This document shows positions 6,445 to 14,962 of a stretch of 26,404 nucleotides of DNA, piece by piece. How positions within the stretch are numbered: position 1 is the stretch's first letter; each line of letters opens with the position of its first letter. Below the pieces are notes generated by a model. That model did no database searches and was not told the DNA's origin. It saw only the letters and a list, made by a program, of their open reading frames with translations. The DNA comes from Bacteroidales bacterium UBA6377 (GTDB lineage: Bacteria > Bacteroidota > Bacteroidia > Bacteroidales > UBA932), in contig DJQV01000012.1 in assembly GCA_002438805.1 (NCBI GenBank), positions 1 through 26,404 of the forward strand. Reading direction: 5' to 3'. The translations under genes were made by a program, and so were the position numbers.

Positions 6445-7140
6445 CTAAATGAAACTGGCGAAGATGGAGGCGCCGATGACGGTCAGGATGCCGCTGACGA
6501 CGATCGAGAGACTGCTCATCGCGCCCTCTATCTCGCCCATTTCCATGGCTTTCGCTGTGCCGACAGCGTGCGAGGCCGTGCCGACGGCGATACCCTTGGC
6601 GATAGGCTCTTCAATATGCATGAGGCGCAGGAACTGCTCTGCGAAGATGTTGCCGAGGACTCCGGTGATTATGATGGAGACCACAGTGACGGCCACATAG
6701 CCGCCGAGTTGCTCCGAGACTCCAATTCCGATGGCCGTGGTGATGCTTTTGGGAAGGAAGGTGGCGTAGGCGGCATGGTCGAAACCGAATATCAGCGCGA
6801 ATGCGAGAATCGAACATAGGCTGGACAACACTCCGGACGCGACGCCGGCGATGACTGCCCTCCAGTGCTTCTTGAGCAGCTCGAACTGCTGGTACAACGG
6901 TACTGCGAGGCAGACCGTGGCCGGGGTGAGGAAATAGCTGATGATGTCCGCCCCTCGGGCATAGTCCTCATAACTGATGCCGAGCAGCGACAGCGTGGCG
7001 ATTATCAGGATGATGGCTATGAGCAACGGGTTCATCAGTGTCCGTCCGGTTTTTTTCTTGAGCCACATCCCGACAGCATATGCCCCGAAACTCAGGAGTA
7101 CTCCGAAAAACACGGAGCTGGAAAACAGATCCTTATCCAT
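6445..7140 (-). CDS. lrgB: LrgB family membrane protein
   Basis: This 231-residue integral membrane protein matches LrgB/CidB/YohK in length and in its conserved segments, such as MNPLLIAIILII, the LTPATVCLAVPLYQQ block, PKSITTAIGIGVSEQLGG and GTASHAVGTAKAMEMGE. LrgAB was named for effects on murein hydrolase activity in Staphylococcus; related LrgAB/PLGG1 proteins transport small organic acids (pyruvate, glycolate, glycerate), which I consider the more likely activity here. It is the last gene of a five-gene minus-strand operon and its ATG overlaps the lrgA stop by 8 bases, as is typical for the pair. Confidence 0.92.
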   Translation of the reverse strand: MDKDLFSSSVFFGVLLSFGAYAVGMWLKKKTGRTLMNPLLIAIILIIATLSLLGISYEDYARGADIISYFLTPATVCLAVPLYQQFELLKKHWRAVIAGVASGVLSSLCSILAFALIFGFDHAAYATFLPKSITTAIGIGVSEQLGGYVAVTVVSIIITGVLGNIFAEQFLRLMHIEEPIAKGIAVGTASHAVGTAKAMEMGEIEGAMSSLSIVVSGILTVIGASIFASFI

Positions 7141-7495
7141 TGTTGATGTTTTTCCTGCGCCTGATGGCGCGTTGCGTAACCATACCCGACACGCCCATCA
7201 CGATGAAAGTGCTGAGCACGATGACCAGCAGGTACTCGATGAGTGAGCCTTTGACCGCACCCCAGCTTTCCATCAGACCCACAGCCGCGGGGATGAACAT
7301 GATGGGCATGGTGGTGATGAGGAATGTGCTGGTCTCCTGTATGTCGCTGACTTTGACCCACTTGAGTTCGAGACAGGAGAACAGGAGCACTATGCCGTAA
7401 ATGCTCGGAGGTATCGGGAGGGGAATAAGCCTGCCGAGAACCTCACCGGCGAACGAGAACGCGGCGATTATCAGGAACTGTATGACGTATTTCAT
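7133..7495 (-). CDS. lrgA: LrgA/CidA family membrane protein
   Basis: This ~120-residue protein with four predicted membrane helices has the LrgA features: GEVLGRLIPLPIPPSIYGIVLL near the N-terminus (in short: an IPLPIPPSI-type loop), then FLITTMPIMFIPAAVGLM. It is expected to form a complex with LrgB. ATG 7495 is chosen because it overlaps the stop of the upstream Smr gene (ATGA) and gives the normal family N-terminus; a longer frame upstream lies inside the Smr gene. Confidence 0.9.
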   Translation of the reverse strand: MKYVIQFLIIAAFSFAGEVLGRLIPLPIPPSIYGIVLLFSCLELKWVKVSDIQETSTFLITTMPIMFIPAAVGLMESWGAVKGSLIEYLLVIVLSTFIVMGVSGMVTQRAIRRRKNINNG

Positions 7496-8145
7496 CTTAT
7501 TGTCACTATTAAGGTGCCGGGGCCGTAGTTGTCCGCGGTGCCGGAAGTGTAACTGCATGAGAGGGCGAACGCTTCATCGAGTTCGCGCTGCAGCGCTTCT
7601 TTGAGGATGCCGTCACCGAAGCCGTGGATGAAGACGATGCGGCGGCCCTTGTGTTTCAGGTTCTCCCGGAGCACCCGGCGGAACCAGTCCAGTTGGCAGT
7701 CCAGAGCTGCCCACTGCGGTATGCCGTCCGCGCCTGGGATCTTGTCGAGGTGCAGGTCCACGGTCATCGCCCCGGACTCCGCAGGGGCGAGGGTTGCGCG
7801 AGAAGGGCGTTTCTTTTCCGGAGAAGTGCTGACGGAGCGCAGCATCGCAAGGTCTTCATCATGGTTGATTACGTAAAACTCGCTTTTGGAGACTGTCGCG
7901 ACAAGCCCGCCCGGAAATTCAAGTTGGACTCCCTTCTCGCTGAAGCCGATGATGACAGCCTCGTCACTGCTGTCCATCATCCTGACCCTCTGGCCTTTGG
8001 CGAGTCCTTCGTTGCGTGCGTGCGCCTCGTGGATGGAGGGGTGCACTACAGTCTTGCTTTTGCGCTCAGGCTTCTGGGGGCTGGATTCCGCGTCGAGTTC
8101 TTTTTTCAGGGCCTTGAGCTGGGTGAAATCTGCAAACTGTTTCAC
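7492..8145 (-). CDS. Smr domain protein with DUF2027-like N-terminal region
   Basis: This 217-residue cytoplasmic protein has a charged N-terminal part, a small beta-rich region at ~49-95 (KGQRVRMMDSSDEAVIIGF, then EFYVINHDEDLA) like the MutS2-connector or DUF2027 region, and a C-terminal Smr domain. The Smr domain is marked by VDLHLDKI (in place of LDLHG) and FIHGFGDGILKEAL (HGxGxGxL motif). Smr domains are nucleic-acid endonucleases or ribosome-associated RNA nucleases. Bacteroidota relatives are often longer (about 300 or more residues), so this is a short version. Both ends overlap neighbours by four bases (ndk upstream, lrgA downstream). Confidence 0.8.
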   Translation of the reverse strand: MKQFADFTQLKALKKELDAESSPQKPERKSKTVVHPSIHEAHARNEGLAKGQRVRMMDSSDEAVIIGFSEKGVQLEFPGGLVATVSKSEFYVINHDEDLAMLRSVSTSPEKKRPSRATLAPAESGAMTVDLHLDKIPGADGIPQWAALDCQLDWFRRVLRENLKHKGRRIVFIHGFGDGILKEALQRELDEAFALSCSYTSGTADNYGPGTLIVTIR

Positions 8146-8603
8146 AATTCGTCTGAAGCGTACAGGTAGCCGAGCAGGGGAGTGTCATAGGAGAAATAAT
8201 CTTCCGGAGAGAAGAACCTGTCCAGTTCGACGGCGGCTGTCTCCAAGGAATCGGAGGCGTGTATTATATTCTCCTGATGGCTCATGCAGTAGTCACCGCG
8301 CACGGTACCCGGGAGAGCGTCGCGTCCGTTGGTCGAGCCTGTCATCTCGCGAACCACTTTCACCGCATCTATGCCCTCCCAGCAGCAGAGAATCACCGGA
8401 GCCGCCATCATCGAGGCTTCTATGATGGGGTAGAACGGCTTCCCGACAAGGTGCGCGTAATGTTCAGCGCATTTCTCTTTGGTGAAGCGGTACATCTTGA
8501 GGGCCGTCAGGTGCAGGCCCTTCTTCTCGAATCTGGAGATGATCTCCCCGCACAGGCCTCTCTGTAGGGTGCAGGGCTTGAGTATAACAAGGGTGCGTTC
8601 CAT
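8142..8603 (-). CDS. ndk: Nucleoside diphosphate kinase
   Basis: This 153-residue enzyme transfers the gamma phosphate among nucleoside triphosphates through a phospho-histidine. The ATP-binding start TLVILKP, the MTGSTNGRDALPGTVRGDY block and the active-site NIIHASDS with catalytic His115 are all present. Length is normal. It lies one base downstream of the Dabb gene and overlaps the Smr gene by four bases in the same operon. Confidence 0.96.
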   Translation of the reverse strand: MERTLVILKPCTLQRGLCGEIISRFEKKGLHLTALKMYRFTKEKCAEHYAHLVGKPFYPIIEASMMAAPVILCCWEGIDAVKVVREMTGSTNGRDALPGTVRGDYCMSHQENIIHASDSLETAAVELDRFFSPEDYFSYDTPLLGYLYASDEL

Positions 8604-8604
8604 C

Positions 8605-8904
8605 TTATTCGCAGATATAGTCGCATGCCACCCTGGTCTCGCGCACTTTCTTGCAGTATTCGGATACAGCCACGTGGGCAGGGTTGTGCTTGTATTTTTC
8701 GAGGTCTTCGAGGGAGTCGAAAGTGGCTATGAGGCAGGCGTCGTAGTTGCCGGGAGCCACATTTACTCCGACTTCGCAGCTGCGCAGTTCCGGCACCACT
8801 CCCATCAGCGCCTCCAGATGCTCTTTCATCCACTGCGCGTTCTGCGCCGCGCTCTTGCCTTCCGCCTCCGGAAGGAGTTTCCACATCACGATATGCTTTA
8901 TCAT
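8605..8904 (-). CDS. Dabb (stress-responsive A/B barrel) family protein
   Basis: This 99-residue protein has the Dabb family layout: MIKHIVMWKL start with the conserved histidine, a central NYDACLIATFDSLEDLEKYKxxP segment and the RVACDYICE end. Members form small dimeric ferredoxin-like barrels; some are enzymes or heme-related, most are uncharacterised. It is the first gene of the minus-strand operon, behind a good promoter whose -7 box ends 13 bases before the ATG. Confidence 0.88.
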   Translation of the reverse strand: MIKHIVMWKLLPEAEGKSAAQNAQWMKEHLEALMGVVPELRSCEVGVNVAPGNYDACLIATFDSLEDLEKYKHNPAHVAVSEYCKKVRETRVACDYICE

Positions 8905-8917
8905 AATAAAAATTTTT

Positions 8918-8949
8918 CAAAATTACTGATTCCCCTTGAATTATGCAAA
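8918..8949 (-). promoter_or_regulatory. Promoter of the Dabb-ndk-smr-lrgAB operon
   Basis: On the minus strand TTTG (8949-8946), a 20-base spacer and TAATTTTG (8925-8918) fit the Bacteroidetes -33/-7 consensus exactly. The predicted leader is less than 10 bases. Confidence 0.7.
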
Positions 8950-8958
8950 TCCGTATTG

Positions 8959-8989
8959 TTTGAAAACCACGGGGGAATTGCTAAATTTG
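8959..8989 (+). promoter_or_regulatory. Promoter of the ridA operon
   Basis: TTTG (8959-8962), a 19-base spacer and TAAATTTG (8982-8989) fit the Bacteroidetes consensus exactly. It diverges from the Dabb promoter only ten bases away. The leader to the ATG at 9057 is about 60 bases. Confidence 0.7.
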
Positions 8990-9056
8990 CGTGGCGCAGC
9001 CGCATGGAGGGGAGGTTCAGGAGTCCGGAGACAGGCTGTACGCGAAAATTTATTAC

Positions 9057-9437
9057 ATGAAAATGAAAAAGACAATAGCATCACCAAAGGCGCCGGCAGC
9101 GGTCGGGCCTTATTCTCAGGCAGTTGAACTCAATGGCGCGCTCTTCATCTCGGGGCAGCTTCCAGTGGATCCGGTAAGCGGGCAGATGCCTGAAGGCATA
9201 GAGGCGCAGACACGCCGCAGTCTGGACAACCTCGGCTACATCCTCGAAGAGGCCGGTCTCGGCTTCGACGACATCGTCAAGACCACTGTGCTTCTGGATG
9301 ACATAGCCAATTTCGGGGCTATGAACGCCGTGTATGCCGAGTACTTCAAGGGCGACAAACCAGCGCGCGTATGCTACCAGGTGGCTGCTCTTCCGAAAGG
9401 TGCCAAGGTCGAGATCGATGCCGTAGCCGGCAAATAA
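9057..9437 (+). CDS. ridA: RidA family enamine/imine deaminase
   Basis: RidA hydrolyses reactive enamine/imine intermediates made by PLP enzymes, such as 2-aminoacrylate, and so protects metabolism. The ~126-residue protein shows the family blocks GPYSQAVELNG, LFISGQLPVDP, GFDDIVKTTVLLDD and the terminal PARVCYQVAALPKGAKVEID, which includes the conserved substrate-binding Arg. ATG 9057 (or 9063) gives the normal N-terminus MKKTIASPKAP; more upstream in-frame codons lie in the leader. First gene of a plus-strand operon, eight bases before tcdA. Confidence 0.92.
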   Translation: MKMKKTIASPKAPAAVGPYSQAVELNGALFISGQLPVDPVSGQMPEGIEAQTRRSLDNLGYILEEAGLGFDDIVKTTVLLDDIANFGAMNAVYAEYFKGDKPARVCYQVAALPKGAKVEIDAVAGK

Positions 9438-9445
9438 TCCCATAG

Positions 9446-10201
9446 ATGGACAAATATCTCCAGAGGACAACCCTCCTCGTGGGTGAGAGTGCGCAGGCGG
9501 AGATTTCCCGCGTGCGCATAATCCTTTTCGGGGTCGGGGGAGTGGGAAGCTGGTGCGCCGAAGCGCTGGTGCGCTCAGGTGTGCGGCATCTGACGATAGT
9601 GGATTTCGACACTGTCAGCGAGAGCAATGTCAACCGCCAACTGATGGCCACTCCAACTGCTGTGGGTGAAGTCAAGGTTGAGGTGCTTCGCCGAAGACTT
9701 CTGGAAATCAGTCCTGAGGCGCAAATCATCGCCCGCAATGAACATTACTCTGCGCAGACGGCGGAGAATTTTGCCTTGGCCGGCTACGACTATATAATAG
9801 ATGCGATCGATTCCCTCAAGGACAAGGCCGACCTTATCAAAAGGGGAATGGCTGCACCGGGAGTGTTCTTCTCTTCGCTCGGGGCTGCGCTGAAGATAGA
9901 TCCCACCCGTATCAAGGTCGGGAATTTCTGGAAAGTGAGGGACTGCCCGCTCGGTGCTGCGCTCCGCAAGAAGTTGCGCCGTGAGGGCGGGGTGCAGGAG
10001 CACTCTTTCCTCTGCGTATATGGGGACGAGGTGCTCCCGAATCTCGGGGTGGCGGCCGTGGGTGAGGATGCTCTCGGGGCGGAGGCTCTCTCCGTCGGCA
10101 AGGCCACCATCAACGGCACCATGGCCCATATCACCGGCATCTTCGGCTTTACACTGGCCGGTCTTGTGATGAAGGACATATATAACAAGGCCAATGGCTG
10201 A
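9446..10201 (+). CDS. tcdA: tRNA threonylcarbamoyladenosine dehydratase
   Basis: This 251-residue E1-like enzyme of the ThiF/MoeB superfamily cyclises t6A to ct6A at tRNA position 37, using ATP. The nucleotide-binding GVGGVGSW is at residues 29-36, VDFDTVSESNVNRQL follows as the second ATP-contact block, and DYIIDAIDSL completes the core. It lacks paired zinc-binding Cys motifs, which fits TcdA (CsdL/YgdL) better than MoeB or ThiF. The 3' end overlaps the MFS gene by 8 bases. Confidence 0.9.
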   Translation: MDKYLQRTTLLVGESAQAEISRVRIILFGVGGVGSWCAEALVRSGVRHLTIVDFDTVSESNVNRQLMATPTAVGEVKVEVLRRRLLEISPEAQIIARNEHYSAQTAENFALAGYDYIIDAIDSLKDKADLIKRGMAAPGVFFSSLGAALKIDPTRIKVGNFWKVRDCPLGAALRKKLRREGGVQEHSFLCVYGDEVLPNLGVAAVGEDALGAEALSVGKATINGTMAHITGIFGFTLAGLVMKDIYNKANG

Positions 10202-11375
10202 CGAGAAACTCTGGAACTCCAATTATATAAAGGTGTGGACGGGCAATTTTCTGCTCAACTTCGCCTTTATGCTTATTGTGCCCCTTCTGCCGCTGTATCT
10301 GAGTGAGACATTCGGGGCCGGGAAGGATATCATCGGTGCCGTGTTGGCCGCCTATACTGTGATGGTGCTGCTGACCAGGGCTCTGAGCGGCTATATTGTG
10401 GACAGTTTCCCGAGGAAACTGGTGCTGATGGTGTGCTACACTGTCTTCTCGCTGCTGTTTTTCGGCTATCTTATCTCCGGTTCTCTGCTTGTGTTCGCCC
10501 TCTTCAGGACTTTGCACGGTGCGCCGTTCGGAGCCACCACTGTGGCCGCGAGCACTGTGGCTATAGATGTGCTCCCGTCCAGCAGAAGAGGTGAGGGCAT
10601 CGGGTATTACGGGCTTAGCAACAACCTCGCCACTGCCCTTGGGCCTGCGATTGCCGTCTATGTGCTGCAGGCTTTCGGAGGCAATTTCCAGGCTCTGTTC
10701 TGGATGTCCATCATCGTCTCCGTGGCAGGTCTTGCCATTGATTCGACGATAAGGCTTCCGCGCAAAGAGTTCCCGCGGAGGGGTGGGGTTCTGTCATGGG
10801 ACAGGTTCTTCCTGCTTAAAGGTTGGCGGGAGGCGTTGACACTGGCCTGCTATGCGTTCAGCTACGGGGTGGTGTCCACATATCTTGCCATATATGGCAA
10901 GGAGGAGCTCGGCATCACAAGCGGCACGGGCCTGTTCTTCACCCTCTTCGCGTTGGGGCTCATCGTCTCACGCATCACGGGCGCACGCTCTCTGCGCAAG
11001 AATCTCGTCTCCCGCAACGCCGCTCTGGGAGGATGTGTGGCGGCTGTCGGGTACTTGATTTTCGCCGCTCTTCATGACAGCGCAGGCTATTATCTCTCGG
11101 CGTTCATAATAGGTCTTGGTAACGGGCACATGTTCCCGGCCTTCCAGAACATGTTCATCAACCTCGCCCCGCATGACAGGCGCGGCACGGCCAATTCTTC
11201 AGTGTTGAGTTCGTGGGATGCCGGGGTGGGGCTCGGGGTGCTTCTGGGCGGCGTGCTGTCGGAGCATTTCGGTTACCATGTCGCTTTCTGGTTTGCTCTC
11301 GGTGTCAATGTCGCCGGGCTCGTGCTATATTTCTGCAGGACGCGTGCGCATTTCGAGGCGGAGAAACTGAGATAA
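10194..11375 (+). CDS. MFS transporter
   Basis: This 393-residue protein with about 12 membrane helices belongs to the major facilitator superfamily, drug/sugar efflux type. The first loop carries a relaxed motif A region (LSGYIVDSFPRK), and SSRRGEGIGYYGLSNNLATALGP between helices 4 and 5 is characteristic of the AraJ/YhhS-like group. A second-half duplicate appears at HDRRGTANSS. Substrate cannot be told from the sequence. It overlaps tcdA by 8 bases and is followed after 29 bases by the flavodiiron gene, so it is in the middle of the ridA operon. Confidence 0.88.
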   Translation: MADEKLWNSNYIKVWTGNFLLNFAFMLIVPLLPLYLSETFGAGKDIIGAVLAAYTVMVLLTRALSGYIVDSFPRKLVLMVCYTVFSLLFFGYLISGSLLVFALFRTLHGAPFGATTVAASTVAIDVLPSSRRGEGIGYYGLSNNLATALGPAIAVYVLQAFGGNFQALFWMSIIVSVAGLAIDSTIRLPRKEFPRRGGVLSWDRFFLLKGWREALTLACYAFSYGVVSTYLAIYGKEELGITSGTGLFFTLFALGLIVSRITGARSLRKNLVSRNAALGGCVAAVGYLIFAALHDSAGYYLSAFIIGLGNGHMFPAFQNMFINLAPHDRRGTANSSVLSSWDAGVGLGVLLGGVLSEHFGYHVAFWFALGVNVAGLVLYFCRTRAHFEAEKLR

Positions 11376-11404
11376 ATTTCTATATTTACGCAAAATTTGC
11401 AAAT

Positions 11405-12592
11405 ATGGTAACTAAACTAACACCTTCCGTCAGCTATATCGGCTGCGACGATTTGGGACTGGATCTCTTTGAGAATCAATACAGAGTCCCGGAGGGAATG
11501 TCCTATAATTCATATATTGTTGATGATGAAAAGCTTGCCGTGCTGGATACCTGTGATGTCCGTACAGGACAGGAGTGGCTGTCAAACTTGAAGAGCGCTC
11601 TCGGCAAGAGGAAGCCGGACTATCTGGTGGTGCATCACATGGAGCCTGACCACTCTGCCATGATTGCAAGGATGATGGCCGATTATCCCGAAATGAAGAT
11701 AGTGGCTTCGGCCATTGCCGTGAGGATGCTTCCGCAGTTTTTCGACGGTGTGGACTTCGGCGGGAGAACAATTGCTGTGTCGGAAGGGGACACTCTCGAT
11801 CTCGGCTCTCGCAAGTTGCAGTTCATAATGGCGCCGATGATCCATTGGCCGGAGGTGATGATGAGTTATGATGCCGCTGACGGGATCCTCTTCTCGGCCG
11901 ACGCTTTCGGCAAGTTCGGGGCGCTCTCAAGGACAGGCGGTCTGCTGGGAGTGTCCCTTCAGATGTGGAGGTCAGAGGCCCGGAGGTACTATTTCAACAT
12001 CTGCGGCAAATACGGACCTCAGGTGCAGAAACTTTTAGGTAAGGCAGCCGCTCTGGACATAAGGATGATTTGCCCTCTTCATGGACCTGTGCTTGACTCT
12101 GATCCGGCCGGGGCCGTGAAACTTTATGATGTGTGGAGTGCGTATGTGCCTGAAACTTCAGGAGTTCTGATAGCGCATGCCTCGATCCACGGAGGAACGG
12201 CTCTTGCCGCAGAGCGTCTTGCGCGGATGCTGGAGGAGTCAGGAGTCAAGGTGTCGGTGCGTGACCTTTGCCGCTGCGGAATCTCGTATGCGGTGAGCGA
12301 TGCTTTCCGATATGACAGGGTGGTGCTTGCGGCTTCGTCCTACGATGCGGGGCTGTTCCCGCCTATGTATGACTTCCTGCACCACCTGCAGATAAAGAAC
12401 TGGCAGAAACGCAAGGTCGCTCTGATCGAGAACGGCAGCTGGGCCCCTACAGCGGGCAAAGTGATGACGGATATGCTCTCGGCAATGAAAGAGATAGAAC
12501 TAGTAGGGAGCAAGGTCACGATACGCAGTACCCTGCACAAGACGGATCTTCCTCAGCTTCAGGCTCTCGCTGACGCCATCAAAACAGCCTGA
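11405..12592 (+). CDS. FprA-type flavodiiron protein
   Basis: The 395-residue protein has an N-terminal metallo-beta-lactamase-like di-iron domain and a C-terminal flavodoxin domain, and should reduce O2 to water and/or NO to N2O in an anaerobe's cytoplasm. All di-iron ligands are seen: H78-x-E80-x-D82-H83, H147, D166 and H226. The flavodoxin FMN loop begins near residue 258 (VLIAHASIHGGTA), an unusual spelling of the common YASMYGNT loop. There is no rubredoxin or NADH domain, so an external electron donor is needed. ATG 11405 is chosen because the family N-terminus starts here; longer in-frame sequence lies in the MFS gene. Confidence 0.92.
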   Translation: MVTKLTPSVSYIGCDDLGLDLFENQYRVPEGMSYNSYIVDDEKLAVLDTCDVRTGQEWLSNLKSALGKRKPDYLVVHHMEPDHSAMIARMMADYPEMKIVASAIAVRMLPQFFDGVDFGGRTIAVSEGDTLDLGSRKLQFIMAPMIHWPEVMMSYDAADGILFSADAFGKFGALSRTGGLLGVSLQMWRSEARRYYFNICGKYGPQVQKLLGKAAALDIRMICPLHGPVLDSDPAGAVKLYDVWSAYVPETSGVLIAHASIHGGTALAAERLARMLEESGVKVSVRDLCRCGISYAVSDAFRYDRVVLAASSYDAGLFPPMYDFLHHLQIKNWQKRKVALIENGSWAPTAGKVMTDMLSAMKEIELVGSKVTIRSTLHKTDLPQLQALADAIKTA

Positions 12593-12597
12593 CATAT

Positions 12598-13524
12598 ATG
12601 AAGATAGTATACCTTGACGCGTCCACGCTGGGGGATACCCCATTGGACGAGATCCGCTCCCTCGGGGAGCTTGTCACCTATCATACCAGCACCAGGGAAG
12701 AATCTCTGGAGAGGGTGGGGGACTGTGATGTTCTGATGGTCAACAAGGTCGCGGTGGACGATGAACTGATGTCCCGGGCCCCGAAGCTCAGGCTCATCTG
12801 CGAGTCCGCTACCGGGGTCAACAATATTGATTTGGAGGCTGCTGCCCGCAGAGGGATTATAGTCCGCAATGTGGCCGGTTATTCCACCGATGCTGTGGTA
12901 CAGGCCACTTTTACTCATTTGCTTTCGCTCCTTGGCAATGCCCCGTATCTTGATGAATGCGTGCGCAGCGGGCGTTATTCCGCATCTGGAATATTTACCG
13001 ATGTCACTCATCCGTCGGTTGAGCTGTACGGTCGGACGATGGGAATAGTGGGGATGGGCACCATCGGCTCGAAGGTGGCTTCCATCGCAACCGCTTTCGG
13101 AATGATGGTGGTATATTATTCAACTTCAGGTACTTCTCATAATCACGACTATCCAAGTCTTCCGCTCGATGAAATGCTCTCCTGCGCGGATGTGGTGAGC
13201 ATCCATGCTCCGCTCAATGACCGTACCCGCGGCCTTATCGCTGAGGAGCAGCTCCGTAAGATGAAGAGCAGCGCTGTTCTGCTCAATCTCGGGCGTGGAG
13301 GGATAGTGGACGAGGCGGCTCTCGCCAGGGCTCTGGATGAGGGGGTGATTGCCGGAGCTGCTCTGGATGTGTTTGAGACCGAACCGCTGCCTGCTGACAG
13401 TCCACTTCTGCATCTGTCTCATCCTGAGAGGATACGCTTCTCTCCGCACAGCGCCTGGGCCAGCACGACCTCGCTTCCGAGGCTTGTCTCCATGGTGGCG
13501 GACAATATCCGCAAGGGTTGGTAG
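12598..13524 (+). CDS. D-2-hydroxyacid dehydrogenase
   Basis: This 308-residue NAD(P)-dependent oxidoreductase interconverts a 2-hydroxyacid and a 2-ketoacid. The Rossmann motif GMGTIGSKVA is central. The catalytic triad is visible as Arg in NLGRGG, Glu in FETEPL and His in SPHSAWAS. Where NAD-specific members usually have an Asp after the second strand, this protein reads VVYYSTSG, which may favour NADP(H); this is inferred. Substrate (glycerate, lactate or other) cannot be fixed. It starts five bases after the flavodiiron gene and is the last gene of the operon. A weak hairpin (arms 13525-13530 and 13541-13546) lies across the stops of this gene and the convergent Omp85 gene. Confidence 0.9.
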   Translation: MKIVYLDASTLGDTPLDEIRSLGELVTYHTSTREESLERVGDCDVLMVNKVAVDDELMSRAPKLRLICESATGVNNIDLEAAARRGIIVRNVAGYSTDAVVQATFTHLLSLLGNAPYLDECVRSGRYSASGIFTDVTHPSVELYGRTMGIVGMGTIGSKVASIATAFGMMVVYYSTSGTSHNHDYPSLPLDEMLSCADVVSIHAPLNDRTRGLIAEEQLRKMKSSAVLLNLGRGGIVDEAALARALDEGVIAGAALDVFETEPLPADSPLLHLSHPERIRFSPHSAWASTTSLPRLVSMVADNIRKGW

Positions 13525-13529
13525 GCGGC

Positions 13530-14954
13530 TCAGAACAGGTAGCCGCTGTTGATATAGAATGCCCCGTTGCCGTCCTGCTTGTAGAGTGGGCTGGTGGCGG
13601 GGTAAAATCTGCTCAGCGGCACTCCGCCCTCGAATGCGAGGATGAAGTTCTCGTTGAGGATGATCCTGAATCCGGCTCCGGCGGTGATGTGCGGCCTGTC
13701 GTGCTCGCTGCCCTTGCCCATGTAGTCTTCGTATGAGGCGCGGTATTCTTCTTTTCCCTTGAAACTCATGTCCCTGCCGCGGGTGACCATGGTCCCGTCG
13801 CTGAAGATGCTCAAGCCCAGGGACAGGTCCTGACCAAAGACGGAGAAATCATAGAATCTCCAGCGCAGTTCGGCCACATAGCTTGCCATGTCAAGGCCCA
13901 CGACCCTGTTGCGCATGATGCCGCGCACGGTGCGGTAGCCTCCCATCCCGTCGCGGTCGCAGCTTTCTCCCATCAAGGTGATGAAAGGCAGGACGTAGTA
14001 GGGGGCGGAGTTGCCGAAGTTACCTTCGTAGTTGAGTCTGTAGGCAAACGTGAGTTTGTTGCCTCCGATGAGAGGGAAGTACTGCCTCATGGTCAGAGAG
14101 TAGCGGTAGAAGGGGTTGGTGGTCCCGAGCCAGCGCGGTGCGAGCATCAGGTGTCCTTCGGCCCAGATGCCCCGTGTCGGGGCGCCCTCCTTGTCGCGGC
14201 TGTCATAGACGAGGCCGAGCCTGAGGCTGCTGTAGAATCCGCCGTCGGCTTCATCGTCGCCTATCAGCCCCCAGCGCCGGTAGTTCTCGAAGAGGGTCGG
14301 CTCACTGTCCGGGAAGTGGTTGTAGTCGGCCTTGCCTTTGTTGAGGCTGGCGCGGTCGATCACTCCTTCGTCTATCCATCTGAAGTGGTAACCTGCCTCC
14401 CAACTGAGGTGCTCGCCGAGGGGTCCTATCATGTCTGTCTTGCCGATCAGCTGGCTTCGATCCGCCTTGTAGTATGGGCTGTAGAGGTGCTGCGATGGAT
14501 CCTGCGGTCCTTTGGAGTTGGCTTTGCCGAGAGCTACCCTTTCGTGGTCGTACCAGGAAGCGTATCCGTTGAAGCCGTAGAAGTCGAGGGCTTTGTCGAG
14601 GGAGAGGACGAAGGATGTGGACCATCGGACTCCAGGGATGAGCTTCTTGTTGTCATACATCAGGAAGTATTGCTGGGAGCCTTTGGAGAACAGGGACGCT
14701 TCGAAGTAGGTCTTGGAGGCGTAGTTGGGGTAGAGGCTGCCGTCTCCGTAGTCGAAGAGGTTGGCAAAGGCTCCGTATTGTATGCCCTTATCTGCGTCGA
14801 AGGCTGCAAGCGGCAGGGCGAGGAAGCTGTAGCCCCGCTTTGTGCCGGTGGAGTCCTGCCGCTCCGTCCCTGTCCCGGCGGCTGCGGTAGAGCTTGTGAA
14901 GAGGCAGGCTGTCAGTGCTGCCAGAAGTGATGCGGATCTTGATGTGAATCTCAT
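13530..14954 (-). CDS. Omp85/BamA-TamA family outer-membrane beta-barrel without POTRA domains
   Basis: The 474-residue protein starts with a signal peptide (hydrophobic residues ~8-24, AAA-type cleavage region), followed directly by barrel strands with many aromatic alternations and ending in the outer-membrane aromatic signature (GYLF). The central YRTVRGIMRNRV fits the Omp85 loop-6 RG motif. There is no room for POTRA domains, unlike BamA or TamA. Such short relatives are frequent in Bacteroidota and their function is unknown. ATG 14954 is chosen because it opens the signal peptide; it lies only 8 bases past the -7 box. It is a single-gene unit converging on the hydroxyacid dehydrogenase with five bases between the stops. 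Confidence 0.85.
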   Translation of the reverse strand: MRFTSRSASLLAALTACLFTSSTAAAGTGTERQDSTGTKRGYSFLALPLAAFDADKGIQYGAFANLFDYGDGSLYPNYASKTYFEASLFSKGSQQYFLMYDNKKLIPGVRWSTSFVLSLDKALDFYGFNGYASWYDHERVALGKANSKGPQDPSQHLYSPYYKADRSQLIGKTDMIGPLGEHLSWEAGYHFRWIDEGVIDRASLNKGKADYNHFPDSEPTLFENYRRWGLIGDDEADGGFYSSLRLGLVYDSRDKEGAPTRGIWAEGHLMLAPRWLGTTNPFYRYSLTMRQYFPLIGGNKLTFAYRLNYEGNFGNSAPYYVLPFITLMGESCDRDGMGGYRTVRGIMRNRVVGLDMASYVAELRWRFYDFSVFGQDLSLGLSIFSDGTMVTRGRDMSFKGKEEYRASYEDYMGKGSEHDRPHITAGAGFRIILNENFILAFEGGVPLSRFYPATSPLYKQDGNGAFYINSGYLF

Positions 14955-14962
14955 ATCTGCTG

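Noticed and set aside
14151..14930. Plus-strand ORF of 259 codons over the Omp85 gene
   Set aside because: Composition is a reverse shadow (Val/Glu-rich, no domain). The minus-strand protein has signal peptide, barrel pattern and a terminal aromatic signature.
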